A stretch of 64,000 nt of DNA from Clostridiales bacterium (GTDB taxonomy: Bacteria; Bacillota; Clostridia; Christensenellales; Aristaeellaceae), in NCBI GenBank assembly GCA_017569285.1, contig CP069419.1:806001-870000 (forward strand), in the 5' to 3' direction. Positions 49,164 through 57,997 of the stretch are shown in pieces. A model generated the notes under the pieces. That model saw only the letters and a program-made list of their open reading frames with translations, was not told where the DNA came from and made no database searches. A program made the translations under genes and the position numbers. Position 1 is the stretch's first letter; every line of letters starts with the position of its first letter.

Positions 49164-52121
49164 TTATCGTCCCAGGATTTCACGTACCGATTCCATCGTC
49201 GGAATCCGGTACTCCTTCATCACGTTTCCTTCCGCGTCCACATATCCGAATTCTTCCAGCTTCCGCTTGATTTCCCGGTTGATCGTCTTCACGGCCCGGT
49301 CAATCCGCGTCTGCTCGTTCTCGCCGTTCACCACAATATCGTTGAAGGCGTTGCTCATTTCCCGCTCCAGCATGTAGGTTCCGGGAACCCGGGCCACGTC
49401 CACCACATTTTCGGCAAACTGCCGCACCACCATCTTGTCCTCGGTGTCCCAGGGCAGCAGGTCAAACGCCTCCAGGTTGGCCGTCGGCCAGATGTATTCA
49501 TCGCCGTAGATGCTCTGCACCATCCGGCCGAACAGTGCCTGGATTTCCGTGGTGGACCACCAGCGGATGAATTCCCATGCCTTCTGTTCCCGCTCCTCCG
49601 TGCTTTTGAATATCACGGTGCTCTCAGCGCATCCGCAGGTCGTCCGCGCGATGCTCCCGTCTTCCTGCACCGTACCCGGAATCAGGGAGATCGCCCAGCT
49701 GGAATCCAGCTCCGGCGCCGCGTTCCGGATCAGGTTGTAGGTGAAAAAGTCCGCAATGCCGATCGGCATGTCCCCGTTCCGGAAATGCTGGTAGAAGTTG
49801 TCCACGCTTACCGGCATGTTGTAGATCGTAAACAGGTCGGTCAGCGTCGTGAAGCCCTTCACGGATTCCCGGCTGCCCAGCGCGGTTCCCTGGTCGGCCG
49901 TGCCGTAGTACAGGGCGCCGCTGTTCTGCACCAGCAGGGGCGTTGTCCCTTGGAAGTTCCGCATGGAGATCATGCCCGCCGTCGCGTAGTAGAAGTTCAG
50001 TCCGCGCATCTGCAGTTCCGGCAGCAGATCGATTACGTCGTCCATCGTGTCCGGCACCGGCAGGTTCAGCTTTTCCATCACGTCCGTCCGGTAGAACAGC
50101 ACCCAGAAGTTCATCGTCTCCGGCATGGAGAACACTTCGTCCCCGATGGTTCCGGTCAGGAAGAACCCGGGCTCGTATACGGAGGCCGTTTCCCGGAAGC
50201 CCTCAAAGGACGTCATGTCCTTCAGCGCTCCCCGGATGGCCAGTTCATACGGGATCGTGTAGTTGATGCCCGTCGCCACATCCGGCGCGCTGCCGGAAGA
50301 CCGCGCCAGCACCAGCTTGTACTGGTCCGGCATCACCGACAGGTCCACCTGGATGCCGGTTTCCGGCGTAAACCGCTCGTCAATCAGCTTCTGCATAATC
50401 TGCACATACTGGTTGGACCGGTTCACCCACACCTGCAGGTGTTCCGGATCGGTATTGGCGATGGAATACCGGCTGCTGGTAAAGGAGGAGGAGAACCGCT
50501 CAAAGTTCTTGGAGAAGGAAGCGCCGAATCCCGCTGCCTCCGGCAGGGAGGCGCCCTCCTGGTACAGCCAGATCCGGTCAATCGCCAGGTTGTTCCGCAG
50601 CAGGCTGTCCACCGTGTTCGCCAGGTACTGGTTGGCGGAGTTGCTCGAGGAGCTCAGCTCCCCGATCCGGTATGGAATCTCATCCGGGCTTTCCGCCAGG
50701 CTTTCCAGCTGGCGGGCGGCAATCAGCATGGAAGCCATCGCCGCCACATTCTTCCCGCCCGGGCTGTAAATCCGGTATCCGTTCTCCAGCTCCCGCAGCC
50801 TCGCGGCGTAGCCGCGCAGGGTTTCCGTCAGGTTCGGGATATACCGGCTCAGCTTCAGGTCGCGGTACTTGTCTGCGTTGGTCCCGGCCACCTTCGTGAT
50901 CTCCAGCGCCAGGTCGTTCACGCCGTACATGATTTCATCCAGCGCTTCCATCGCTTCCCGCAGCGGTGCGATGGAAATCCGCAGGCTCAGTTCGTGGGTT
51001 CCTTTTGTCAGGTAAACGCTCAGCTTCTCCCCGTCCGCGTTCTGCAGGGTATGCCGCTGCCAGGACGCGCCGTATACCAGCGGATAATCGCCGAAGGCCC
51101 GGGAAGGAATCTCCCCGTCCACGAAGATATCCGCGAACACCGGGAAGTCCGTCTTGTCGCTCTGCCGGTAGTTCAGCGCAATGTAATACCATCCGTCTTC
51201 CGGGATTTCCGCCTGCCAGGTCACCCGGTCCCCCGCGTTTTTGAAGGAATCCGAGTCAATCGTGTTCAGGCGGGTATGCTCGACCTCATAGGGTTCGATC
51301 GCCGCATCATATTCCATCACGCCGTGGATGGAGGAGCTGTTCGCGCTGAGGAATTCCTCCCCCTGCAGCGTCACCAGGGCATTTCCTTCCGCCGTGTGCG
51401 GCGCTTCGGCTTCCGGGATTTCCGGTGCGGCACAGAATGTGATGTTTCCCAGCAGGAAAGCTCCCTCCGTCACCGTCAGCGCCAGCTCATGGGAACCGGC
51501 GGCCAGCTCCAGCAGCAGCGGGGCTGACCGCCTTCCGGTTCCGTCTGTGAGGTATTTGGTGTTCCACTCCGCCTGCTTTGTCGGAAGGGCCACCATTTCG
51601 TCGCCGTAACGGTCGTAGGAGGAGGTCGCCGTACGGTTCCAGGTTGATTCAAACTTCAGGCTCCTGCATTCATAAAAAGGAAAGCTTCCGTCCACGCCCA
51701 GGGCAATCCGGTCAGGCAGCACGGTCTGCTGGTTTTCCTCGGCGCCGGGATTGTAGGAATAATAGTCCAGGCGTACGGCATACTGTCCGTCGGCGGGAAT
51801 ATCGGCGTTCAGGACAACCGTATTGCCGTACCGGACGCGCAGCACCTTCGCGGCGCCCGCATATCCCATCATCTCATCGGTCCATTCGGCTCCGCCCGCG
51901 TCGGTCACGGATTCATCCACTGCCAGCGGAATATCGTCCCCGGTGTAAACGGGCAGCGTATAACCGGCGGATACCTTCGTGTAATTATGGGAAATCCGCT
52001 CGCTGACAAAGATCTCCCCGCCGGTCGTTTCCCCGGCAGCTGCCGCGCATCCGGAAAATGCGATGCAGATCGCCGCAATCCATCCTGCCGCCCTTCGTCC
52101 CGTGTTCTTCACGCCTGCCAT
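49164..52121 (-). CDS. Solute-binding lipoprotein fused to two carbohydrate-binding-like domains (first importer)
   Basis: A 985-residue lipoprotein about twice the usual size. The lipobox FSGC puts the lipidated Cys at 25. Two beta-sandwich domains like CBM6/CBM35 follow (about 35-235 and 250-400; each ends in a strand such as GSHELALTVTEGAF or GTHELSLRISIAPL). A helical linker spans about 400-555. The last 420 residues are a family 1 solute-binding domain (YVQIMQKLIDERFTPETGIQVDLSVMPDQYKLVLARSSGSAPDVATG, IGDEVFSMPETMNFWVLFYRTDVMEKL). It is the first gene of the operon and would capture a long glycan and hand it to the adjacent permeases. GGGGGAG precedes the ATG. Ligand unproven. Confidence 0.88.
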   Translation of the reverse strand: MAGVKNTGRRAAGWIAAICIAFSGCAAAAGETTGGEIFVSERISHNYTKVSAGYTLPVYTGDDIPLAVDESVTDAGGAEWTDEMMGYAGAAKVLRVRYGNTVVLNADIPADGQYAVRLDYYSYNPGAEENQQTVLPDRIALGVDGSFPFYECRSLKFESTWNRTATSSYDRYGDEMVALPTKQAEWNTKYLTDGTGRRSAPLLLELAAGSHELALTVTEGAFLLGNITFCAAPEIPEAEAPHTAEGNALVTLQGEEFLSANSSSIHGVMEYDAAIEPYEVEHTRLNTIDSDSFKNAGDRVTWQAEIPEDGWYYIALNYRQSDKTDFPVFADIFVDGEIPSRAFGDYPLVYGASWQRHTLQNADGEKLSVYLTKGTHELSLRISIAPLREAMEALDEIMYGVNDLALEITKVAGTNADKYRDLKLSRYIPNLTETLRGYAARLRELENGYRIYSPGGKNVAAMASMLIAARQLESLAESPDEIPYRIGELSSSSNSANQYLANTVDSLLRNNLAIDRIWLYQEGASLPEAAGFGASFSKNFERFSSSFTSSRYSIANTDPEHLQVWVNRSNQYVQIMQKLIDERFTPETGIQVDLSVMPDQYKLVLARSSGSAPDVATGINYTIPYELAIRGALKDMTSFEGFRETASVYEPGFFLTGTIGDEVFSMPETMNFWVLFYRTDVMEKLNLPVPDTMDDVIDLLPELQMRGLNFYYATAGMISMRNFQGTTPLLVQNSGALYYGTADQGTALGSRESVKGFTTLTDLFTIYNMPVSVDNFYQHFRNGDMPIGIADFFTYNLIRNAAPELDSSWAISLIPGTVQEDGSIARTTCGCAESTVIFKSTEEREQKAWEFIRWWSTTEIQALFGRMVQSIYGDEYIWPTANLEAFDLLPWDTEDKMVVRQFAENVVDVARVPGTYMLEREMSNAFNDIVVNGENEQTRIDRAVKTINREIKRKLEEFGYVDAEGNVMKEYRIPTMESVREILGR

Positions 52122-52168
52122 GTGTTTCTCCCCCGTGCCTGAACGGTCTTCCGTCTGTCAGTCGCTTT

Positions 52169-52198
52169 GTTAACATTATCGTTAACATGATCGTTAAT
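52169..52198. promoter_or_regulatory. Two overlapping 16-bp palindromic operators (TTAAC-N6-GTTAA)
   Basis: GTTAACATTATC, GTTAACATGATC and GTTAATGT form a 12-base direct repeat. Read another way they are two palindromes TTAAC-N6-GTTAA at 52170-52185 and 52182-52197 sharing four bases. They lie between divergent promoters. The LacI-family regulator encoded at 54120 is the natural candidate to bind them. Confidence 0.7.
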
Positions 52199-52216
52199 GT
52201 TTTTGGGTAAATTACT

Positions 52217-52245
52217 ATTGTACTTTTGTTGTCCACATGATATAA
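52217..52245 (-). promoter_or_regulatory. Candidate promoter of the importer operon
   Basis: On the minus strand TACAAT (52217-52222) with a weak -35 (TTATAT, 52240-52245) at 17 bases. It would start transcription near 52210, placing both palindromes in the early transcribed region as roadblock sites. The -35 is poor, so the assignment is tentative. Confidence 0.4.
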
Positions 52246-52246
52246 T
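52218..52246 (+). promoter_or_regulatory. Sigma-A promoter of the arabinanase-lacI operon
   Basis: TTGTAC (52218-52223), 17 bases, TATAAT (52241-52246). It overlaps the candidate divergent promoter almost completely, and the palindromes lie about 20 bases upstream of its -35. Confidence 0.8.
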
Positions 52247-52376
52247 GCCGTCAGAAAAAAGTCAACCGTTTTCAGAAATTTTTTGTCCGGTTCCGATGAA
52301 GCCCTTGATATTCAACGGTTTCATGCATTTTGTCGGTTTCCCGCCTGCCGGTCATCATTCCTGGAGGATGATTGAA

Positions 52377-53894
52377 ATGAGATTGCTTTCCCTCTTTTTG
52401 GTTTTCTTCATGCTGCTCCCCGTTTTTTCCGCAGGTGCGGAAGAGGATTACTCCCCTTCTGTGGAAGGGATTGCCCTCGGCGCGGTCAACGCCCGCACCG
52501 CCGTGCATGATCCGTCCATTATTGCAGCGGACGGGGCATACTACATTTTCGGTTCCCACATGGCGGCCGCCCGCTCCGAAAATCTCCGTTCCTGGACAGT
52601 GGTGGCCACCGGCTATTATTCCGGCAACCGTGTCTGGGGGGATATTTTCGCTGAGGACAGCCATGTGTTCGATTATGCCGGCGGTCCGTCCAGCCTGATT
52701 CCCACCGATGACAGGAGGCATCACGTCTGGGCGCCGGATGTCATATACAACAAAACCATGGGCAAGTACGTCATGTACTACTGCACCTCTTCCACCTGGA
52801 ACGCTTCCAATATATGCTTCGGCATCTCTGATTCCGTTGAGGGGCCCTACACCTGGCAGGGCCGCATCGTCTGCTCCGGGTTTGACAAGCGGATTGCCGC
52901 GCAGACGGACGCGGCGCAGGTCGTCGGGGAGGACTGGATCAAATCCCGCTACCTCACCCTGGCCGGCGGCTACAATTTCCGGGAATGGCCCAACGCCATC
53001 GATCCGTCCGTCTTTTACGACGCGGACGGCCGCATGTGGATGGTCTATGGTTCATGGTCCGGCGGCATTTTCATTCTGGAAATCGATCCGGCCACAGGGT
53101 ATGCCATCCATCCGGAAGCAGATGACGCAGCCGGCATCGACCCTTATTTCGGCAAACGCCTGCTCGGCGGCGGGCACCACTCCATCGAGGGGCCGTACAT
53201 CCTTTACGACGAGGCCGCCGGGTGGTATTATCTCTTTGTCTCCTATGGCGAGCTCCAGGCGCACGGCGGTTACCAGATCCGGGTCTTCCGTTCCCGTACG
53301 CCGGACGGGGAATATGAGGATATGAACGGCACCCGTCCCGGCAAATCCGCCCACGCTCCCTTCGGGCTCAAGCTTTCCGGTAACTACATCCTGCCCTCCG
53401 TACGTACCGCCTACATGGCTACCGGTCATAACAGCGCCCTGATCGATGCAGACGGCAAGCGGTACATCTGCTATCACACCCGTTTTGCCAACGGTTCGGA
53501 AGGCCACCTTCCCATGGTCAAGCAGTACGGGCTCAACGCGGAAGGCTGGCCGTGCCCCCTTCCCTATGCCACCCGGAAGGAAGACCTGCCCGATACCGTG
53601 GACCCCGCTTCCGTCCCCGGCCGCTATTATGTTATCAACCAGGGGACGTATATCAGCGATAAAATTGCTGAACCCTTCATCCTGTACCTCCGCGGGGACG
53701 GAACCGTCGGCGGGGAAACCCTGTCCGGTACCTGGCATGTGGAGGATGGCTCTGCGTTCCTCCGCCTGTCCCTCGGCGGTACCGAGTACAGCGGCATCCT
53801 GGCCCGCATGCAGGATGACGCCGGAACCGAAGTTTCCGTTTTCTCTGCTGTCGGGAACAACGAGAGCATCTGGGGTGTAAAGTATGACGAATAA
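52377..53894 (+). CDS. Secreted GH43 endo-arabinanase
   Basis: A 505-residue exported enzyme. The signal peptide is MRLLSLFLVFFMLLPVFSAGA. The five-bladed propeller carries the base Asp45 (VHDPSI), Asp209 (NAIDPSVFYD) and acid Glu271 (HHSIEGPYI). HVWAPDVIYN and WMVYGSW are typical of the alpha-1,5-L-arabinanases of GH43 subfamilies 4 and 5, and the C-terminal beta domain (about 405-505) is found in the same enzymes. It would cut arabinan outside the cell, feeding the importers of the divergent operon. GGAGG stands eight bases before the ATG at 52377. The small membrane protein gene overlaps its end by 11 bases. Confidence 0.92.
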   Translation: MRLLSLFLVFFMLLPVFSAGAEEDYSPSVEGIALGAVNARTAVHDPSIIAADGAYYIFGSHMAAARSENLRSWTVVATGYYSGNRVWGDIFAEDSHVFDYAGGPSSLIPTDDRRHHVWAPDVIYNKTMGKYVMYYCTSSTWNASNICFGISDSVEGPYTWQGRIVCSGFDKRIAAQTDAAQVVGEDWIKSRYLTLAGGYNFREWPNAIDPSVFYDADGRMWMVYGSWSGGIFILEIDPATGYAIHPEADDAAGIDPYFGKRLLGGGHHSIEGPYILYDEAAGWYYLFVSYGELQAHGGYQIRVFRSRTPDGEYEDMNGTRPGKSAHAPFGLKLSGNYILPSVRTAYMATGHNSALIDADGKRYICYHTRFANGSEGHLPMVKQYGLNAEGWPCPLPYATRKEDLPDTVDPASVPGRYYVINQGTYISDKIAEPFILYLRGDGTVGGETLSGTWHVEDGSAFLRLSLGGTEYSGILARMQDDAGTEVSVFSAVGNNESIWGVKYDE

Positions 53895-54117
53895 GGTGCG
53901 CTCCGTTCTCGGGCGCGTACTGCAGTTCCTGGTAGTCACCGCCGGAATCTTCGCCTGGTGGATGGCGGTTCTGCTGCTGGTTTCCGTCTTCACCGTCAAC
54001 ATCTGGCATATTGCCTTTACTTCCATCGTATTCATTTCGCTCGGGCTCACCGGAATCTGCGCCGCCGTTTACCTGGCGGTCATGCTTCGCCGGGCCCGGC
54101 CGTCAGGAGGTGCCTGA
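53884..54117 (+). CDS. Small two-helix membrane protein
   Basis: A 77-residue protein with a basic N-terminus (MTNKVRSVLGRV) and two membrane helices (about 13-37 and 42-66, VVTAGIFAWWMAVLLLVSV and IAFTSIVFISLGLTGICAAVYLAVML), ending RRARPSGGA. It overlaps the arabinanase gene by 11 bases and ends two bases before the lacI start, so it is held inside the operon by translational coupling (GGGGTGTAAAG before the ATG). Function unknown; no homologous family is recognised. Confidence 0.65.
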   Translation: MTNKVRSVLGRVLQFLVVTAGIFAWWMAVLLLVSVFTVNIWHIAFTSIVFISLGLTGICAAVYLAVMLRRARPSGGA

Positions 54118-54119
54118 AC

Positions 54120-55118
54120 TTGGGCAAGGATCCGAACAGACCGGTCACCCTGCAGGATATCGCGAAGGCCACCGGGTATACGATCAACACCGTTTCCCGC
54201 GCTCTCAAGGACAAGGATGACATTTCCCGTGAAACCTGCGCCTATATCCAACGGGTCGCCCGGGAGATGGGCTATGTCCGCAATTACCTGGCCAGTTCCC
54301 TTCGTTCCGGGCGGACAAAAACGCTGGCGATGATCGCCGGGTCCATGATGAACCCGTTCTATGCCATCCTGATGGACCTGATCCAGCGGGAAGCGGTTCA
54401 GTACGGCTACACGCTCTTTATTCTCTGCTCGCAGGATGATCCGGAAGCTGAGCTGAAAGCGGTGCAGATGGCCCTTTCCCGCCAGGTGGACGGCATTCTC
54501 ATCACCCCATGTTCCTTTGAATCCCCCGCTCTGTCCCTCCTGCGGGAATCCCATATCCCCTTTGTCCTCCTCAGCCGTTTCCAGGAAGGATCCCGGGACG
54601 ACTGTGTCTACTGTAACGATGAGGAAGGCGGCTACCTGGCTGCCCGCCACCTGATCGAAACCGGTCACCGCAAAGTGGCCATGCTGTCCCACCGCCAGGT
54701 GGTCTTCTCCTCCCGCAAGCGCTTCACGGGCTTCCGGCAGGCCTGCCTGGATGCCGGCATTCCGGAGGAGGATATCGGCTATGCCTGCCTGCAGGATCCG
54801 GATGAAATTCTCGCTCAGCTGAAAGCCTGGATCGCCGCCGGATTCAACGGGCTGTTCTCCTTCTGTGATGTGGAAGCCTGGGGCACCATTACCTTGCTGG
54901 AAAACAATGGCTTCCGCGTGCCGGACGACCTGCACGTCATCGGCTTTGACAATATCCTCGGATACATCAACTTCACAAAGCCGATCTGCTCCGTGGACTG
55001 CCACCTGCAAGATGAAGCGCGCATCGCGATCGAGCTTATCCGCAACCGGATCCATGACCCGTCGCTTCCACCGCAGCAGGTCATCATCCCGGTCGACTTT
55101 GTCTCCCGGTGCCGCTGA
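54120..55118 (+). CDS. LacI-family transcriptional regulator
   Basis: A 332-residue sugar-responsive repressor. The N-terminal helix-turn-helix is VTLQDIAKATGYTINTVSRALKDKDDIS (residues about 9-36), with the hinge YVRNYLASSLRSGRT. The periplasmic-binding-like sensor domain (about 62-332) contains IAGSMMNPFYAILMDLIQ, VDGILITPC and LHVIGFDNI. The start is a TTG at 54120-54122, nine bases after AGGAGG; the frame extends upstream to 53958 but that part overlaps the membrane protein gene. It probably controls both arms of the locus through the palindromes near 52180, with an arabinose- or arabino-oligosaccharide-type inducer. Confidence 0.92.
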   Translation: MGKDPNRPVTLQDIAKATGYTINTVSRALKDKDDISRETCAYIQRVAREMGYVRNYLASSLRSGRTKTLAMIAGSMMNPFYAILMDLIQREAVQYGYTLFILCSQDDPEAELKAVQMALSRQVDGILITPCSFESPALSLLRESHIPFVLLSRFQEGSRDDCVYCNDEEGGYLAARHLIETGHRKVAMLSHRQVVFSSRKRFTGFRQACLDAGIPEEDIGYACLQDPDEILAQLKAWIAAGFNGLFSFCDVEAWGTITLLENNGFRVPDDLHVIGFDNILGYINFTKPICSVDCHLQDEARIAIELIRNRIHDPSLPPQQVIIPVDFVSRCR

Positions 55119-55149
55119 GCCCGGCATCCGGAAAAATACGGAAAACATA

Positions 55150-55173
55150 CAGCCCGGAGGAATCTCCGGGCTG
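55150..55173 (+). terminator. Stem-loop after lacI
   Basis: Ten-base-pair stem CAGCCCGGAG/CTCCGGGCTG with a GAAT loop, 31 bases past the lacI stop. The following T-run is short. Confidence 0.65.
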
Positions 55174-55181
55174 TTCACCAT

Positions 55182-55210
55182 TTGCAATATCCGTCAAAAA
55201 CATGTAAAAT
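55182..55210 (+). promoter_or_regulatory. Sigma-A promoter of the degV gene
   Basis: TTGCAA (55182-55187), 17 bases, TAAAAT (55205-55210). The start codon is 25 bases downstream. Confidence 0.7.
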
Positions 55211-55235
55211 ACGCGGCATACGGAGGTGATTGTTC

Positions 55236-56069
55236 ATGTGGCACCTGGTCAGTGATACCAGCAGTGATCTCTACACGGTTGAGGGCGGCGAAGGCGTCTT
55301 CGATTTTGCCACCATTCCCTTCTCCATCCGCATCGGCGGCAAGGAATACATGGATGACGAAAACATCAATATCGATGAAATGCTGACGGCGAATGAAAAC
55401 CATGCCGAACAGGCGCAGACCTCCTGCCCCTCCCCGGAGGAATTCGGCGAAAAGTTCCGCGCTCCCGGTCCCGTCATCGCGTTCACGATTTCCAGTGCCC
55501 TCTCGGGCACCTACAACAGCGCCTGCATCGCCCGGGATATGATTCTGGAGGAAGAACCGGACAAGCAGATCGCCGTCATTGACAGCAAGGCCACCGGTCC
55601 CGAAGAGGCAATGCTGATCCTGAAAGCCCGGGATCTGATCCTCGCCGGCACTCCCTTCGCGGAGATCGAATCCGCCCTGAACCAGGCAGCCGCGAAGATC
55701 CATACGATTTTTGCCCTGTCCTCCTATCATAACCTGATCAAATCCGGCCGTGTCAGCCGTCTCATCGGCTTTATCGCCGGCCACCTCGGCTTCTGGGGCA
55801 TCGGCATCGGCTCCGATGAAGGTGAAATCGTCATCCGCGGCAAAGCCCGGGGCGAAAAGTCCATGGTCCGCTTCCTGGTGGATGAGATTGCCCGCATTGG
55901 TCTGGCCGGCAAGGAAATCCTCATCAGCCACTGCATGAACAGCGAAAGCGCCCAGCTCCTCAAGAAGGCGCTGGAGGAACGCTTTGAAGGCATCCGCGTC
56001 GCCATCATGGCCACCCGCGGGCTCGACAGCTTCTACGCCGAGCGCCACGGCCTGATCATCGGTTTCTGA
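55236..56069 (+). CDS. DegV-family lipid-binding protein
   Basis: A 277-residue cytoplasmic protein that binds a fatty acid between two domains; relatives (FakB) present fatty acids to FakA kinase for phospholipid synthesis. The family patterns are WHLVSDTSSDLY at the start, FTISSALSGTYNSAC, IAVIDSKATGPEEAMLI, and NLIKSGRVSRLIGFIAG near the middle. GGAGG precedes the ATG at 55236; the earlier frame start is a TTG without need. No fakA gene is adjacent. Confidence 0.93.
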   Translation: MWHLVSDTSSDLYTVEGGEGVFDFATIPFSIRIGGKEYMDDENINIDEMLTANENHAEQAQTSCPSPEEFGEKFRAPGPVIAFTISSALSGTYNSACIARDMILEEEPDKQIAVIDSKATGPEEAMLILKARDLILAGTPFAEIESALNQAAAKIHTIFALSSYHNLIKSGRVSRLIGFIAGHLGFWGIGIGSDEGEIVIRGKARGEKSMVRFLVDEIARIGLAGKEILISHCMNSESAQLLKKALEERFEGIRVAIMATRGLDSFYAERHGLIIGF

Positions 56070-56086
56070 TTCCCGGAAATGAAAAC

Positions 56087-56124
56087 TGCCCGGAGGCATC
56101 TGCCTCCGGGCATCCTCTTTTTTT
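56087..56124 (+). terminator. Bidirectional terminator between degV and the ABC exporter
   Basis: A 12-base-pair stem TGCCCGGAGGCA/TGCCTCCGGGCA is followed on the plus strand by CTCTTTTTTT and on the minus strand by GTTTTC. It serves both convergent genes. Confidence 0.88.
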
Positions 56125-57997
56125 ATGACAGCTGCAGCTGGTACAGCTTCTTGTAGATTCCATCCAGGGCCAGCAGCTCCTGATGGGTGCCGGTCTCGCG
56201 GATCCGTCCGTGGTGCATCACGATAATCCGGTCGCAGTGCTGGATGGTGGAAAGCCGGTGCGCCACCATGATGCTGGTGCGCCCCTTCATCAGGCGGGTC
56301 ACCGCCTCCTGGATCCACTGCTCCGTTTCCGTGTCGATGTTCGCGGTGGCCTCATCCAGAATCAGGATTGCCGGGTCATAGGCCAGCGTCCGGGCAAAGG
56401 AAAGCAGCTGTCGCTGCCCGGCAGAATAGGTCGCGCCGCGCTCGGTCACCCGGGTGGCATATCCGTCCGGCAGGCGGTCGATAAACCGGGCGGCATTGAC
56501 TTCCTTCGCTGCTTCCCGGATTGCCTCATCCGATATGGTTTCATCCCGCAGGCGGATATTCGAAGCGATATCCCCGGTAAACAGGAATACATCCTGCTGT
56601 ACCTGGCCGACCGCCCGGCGGATCTGTTCCCGGCTCATCTTCCGGATGTCCGTGTCGTCGATCCGGATGGTGCCTTTCTGGATATCATAATACCGGCCGA
56701 TCAGGTTCAGGATGGAGCTTTTTCCCGCGCCGGTTGCGCCGACAAACGCGACGGACTGGCCGGGTTCAATCGTGAAGCTGACGTCCTTCAGTACCCAGTC
56801 GTCTTCCTTTCCGCTGTAGGAGAACCACACATGGTCGAAGGTGATCTTTCCCCGAATCTCCGGAAGGATCACCGGATGATCTTCTTCCGCAATAGCCGGT
56901 TTGGTATCCAGCAAGGTAAAGATTTTCTCGGAAGCGGAGATTGCGCTCTGCAGGCTTGTAAACTGCTCCGCCAGTTCCTGGATTGGCTGGTAGAAAGAGT
57001 TGATATACTGCAGGAAGATGTATAGCGTACCAATGGTAATGGTCCCGCCGAGCACCTCCGCCCCGCCGGTCACCATGATGATCATCAGGGCGATCACACT
57101 CAGCAGGATAATGCCCGGGCGGAATACTGCAAACACCATCATCTCGCGGAAGCTGGCCTTGTAAAGGCTGTCATTCTTCTCTTCAAACTCACGGTATTTG
57201 CGTTCCTCCCGGCCGAAGACACGGATAATCTTCATTCCGCTCAGGTGCTCGGACAGGAAGGTGTTCAGTGCCGCCAGCCGGGTGCGCATCAGGCGGTAGG
57301 TCCGCCGGCTGATCAGCCGGAATACCAGCGTCATCACCGCCACCACCGGTACCAGCACAAAGCTGTACAGTGCCATGCGCGGGTTCATCGCAATCATGAT
57401 CACGGCCAGGCCGATCATCTTCACCACGTTCCGGAAAAGTTTCACCAGGATGTTCGAGAACACCTCGTTGATCGCTTCCACGTCATTGGTCAGCCGGGTC
57501 ACGATCTTTCCGACCGGTGTGGTGTCGAAAAACCGCATGGTCAGCTTCTCCACATGGGTGAACAGTTCATTCCGGATGTCGTAGATGATATCCTGCCCCA
57601 TTTTCTGCAGCATCAGTGTCTGGATCCGGGTGAACGCAAACAGGAGCAGCACAACGCCCAGGTACAGCGCACCCGCTTTCAGCACACCGCTGTAGCGTTC
57701 CTCCGCCTGTTCCCCGGCTTCCCACTGTTCCCGGCCTTCCACCAGGAGAACTTCGCTCTTTTCCCCGGTGATATAGCGGTCAATGGCGTCGCCGATAATG
57801 ATCGGCTTGACCAGCTCAAGGCCCGTCAGTGCCAGCACCAGCACCAGGCAGATGACAAAGGTCCGTCGGTACGGCTTCAGATACTTCAGCAGCCGTTTCA
57901 TGGGGTTGCCTTCATAGTGGATATCCTGCTGTTCCTCGTCATTCACCCGCAGCAGTGAGGCAAACCGTTCCTTCAGGGAACGCTTTTCCGTACTCAT
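56123..57997 (-). CDS. Heterodimeric ABC exporter subunit with the catalytic Walker B (TM288/LmrD-like)
   Basis: A 624-residue membrane-fused ATPase. Six helices lie in the first about 330 residues. The nucleotide-binding domain has GATGAGKSS, the variant signature YSAGQRQLLS, the canonical Walker B plus catalytic Glu ILILDEATANID, and MVAHRLSTI. The altered signature here and the altered Walker B in its partner match the asymmetric pattern of heterodimeric exporters such as TM287/288, in which only one ATP site is active. Its ATG overlaps the partner stop by four bases. Substrate could be a drug or lipid; not decidable. Confidence 0.92.
   Translation of the reverse strand: MSTEKRSLKERFASLLRVNDEEQQDIHYEGNPMKRLLKYLKPYRRTFVICLVLVLALTGLELVKPIIIGDAIDRYITGEKSEVLLVEGREQWEAGEQAEERYSGVLKAGALYLGVVLLLFAFTRIQTLMLQKMGQDIIYDIRNELFTHVEKLTMRFFDTTPVGKIVTRLTNDVEAINEVFSNILVKLFRNVVKMIGLAVIMIAMNPRMALYSFVLVPVVAVMTLVFRLISRRTYRLMRTRLAALNTFLSEHLSGMKIIRVFGREERKYREFEEKNDSLYKASFREMMVFAVFRPGIILLSVIALMIIMVTGGAEVLGGTITIGTLYIFLQYINSFYQPIQELAEQFTSLQSAISASEKIFTLLDTKPAIAEEDHPVILPEIRGKITFDHVWFSYSGKEDDWVLKDVSFTIEPGQSVAFVGATGAGKSSILNLIGRYYDIQKGTIRIDDTDIRKMSREQIRRAVGQVQQDVFLFTGDIASNIRLRDETISDEAIREAAKEVNAARFIDRLPDGYATRVTERGATYSAGQRQLLSFARTLAYDPAILILDEATANIDTETEQWIQEAVTRLMKGRTSIMVAHRLSTIQHCDRIIVMHHGRIRETGTHQELLALDGIYKKLYQLQLS

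Noticed and set aside
49095-51527. An 810-codon plus-strand frame opposite the large binding lipoprotein
   Set aside because: Antisense shadow with biased His/Arg/Val composition and no start signal.
43018-52121. The two importers as a recent tandem duplication
   Set aside because: Their permeases and binding proteins differ in length, EAA loops and domain plan; they look like distinct families brought together.
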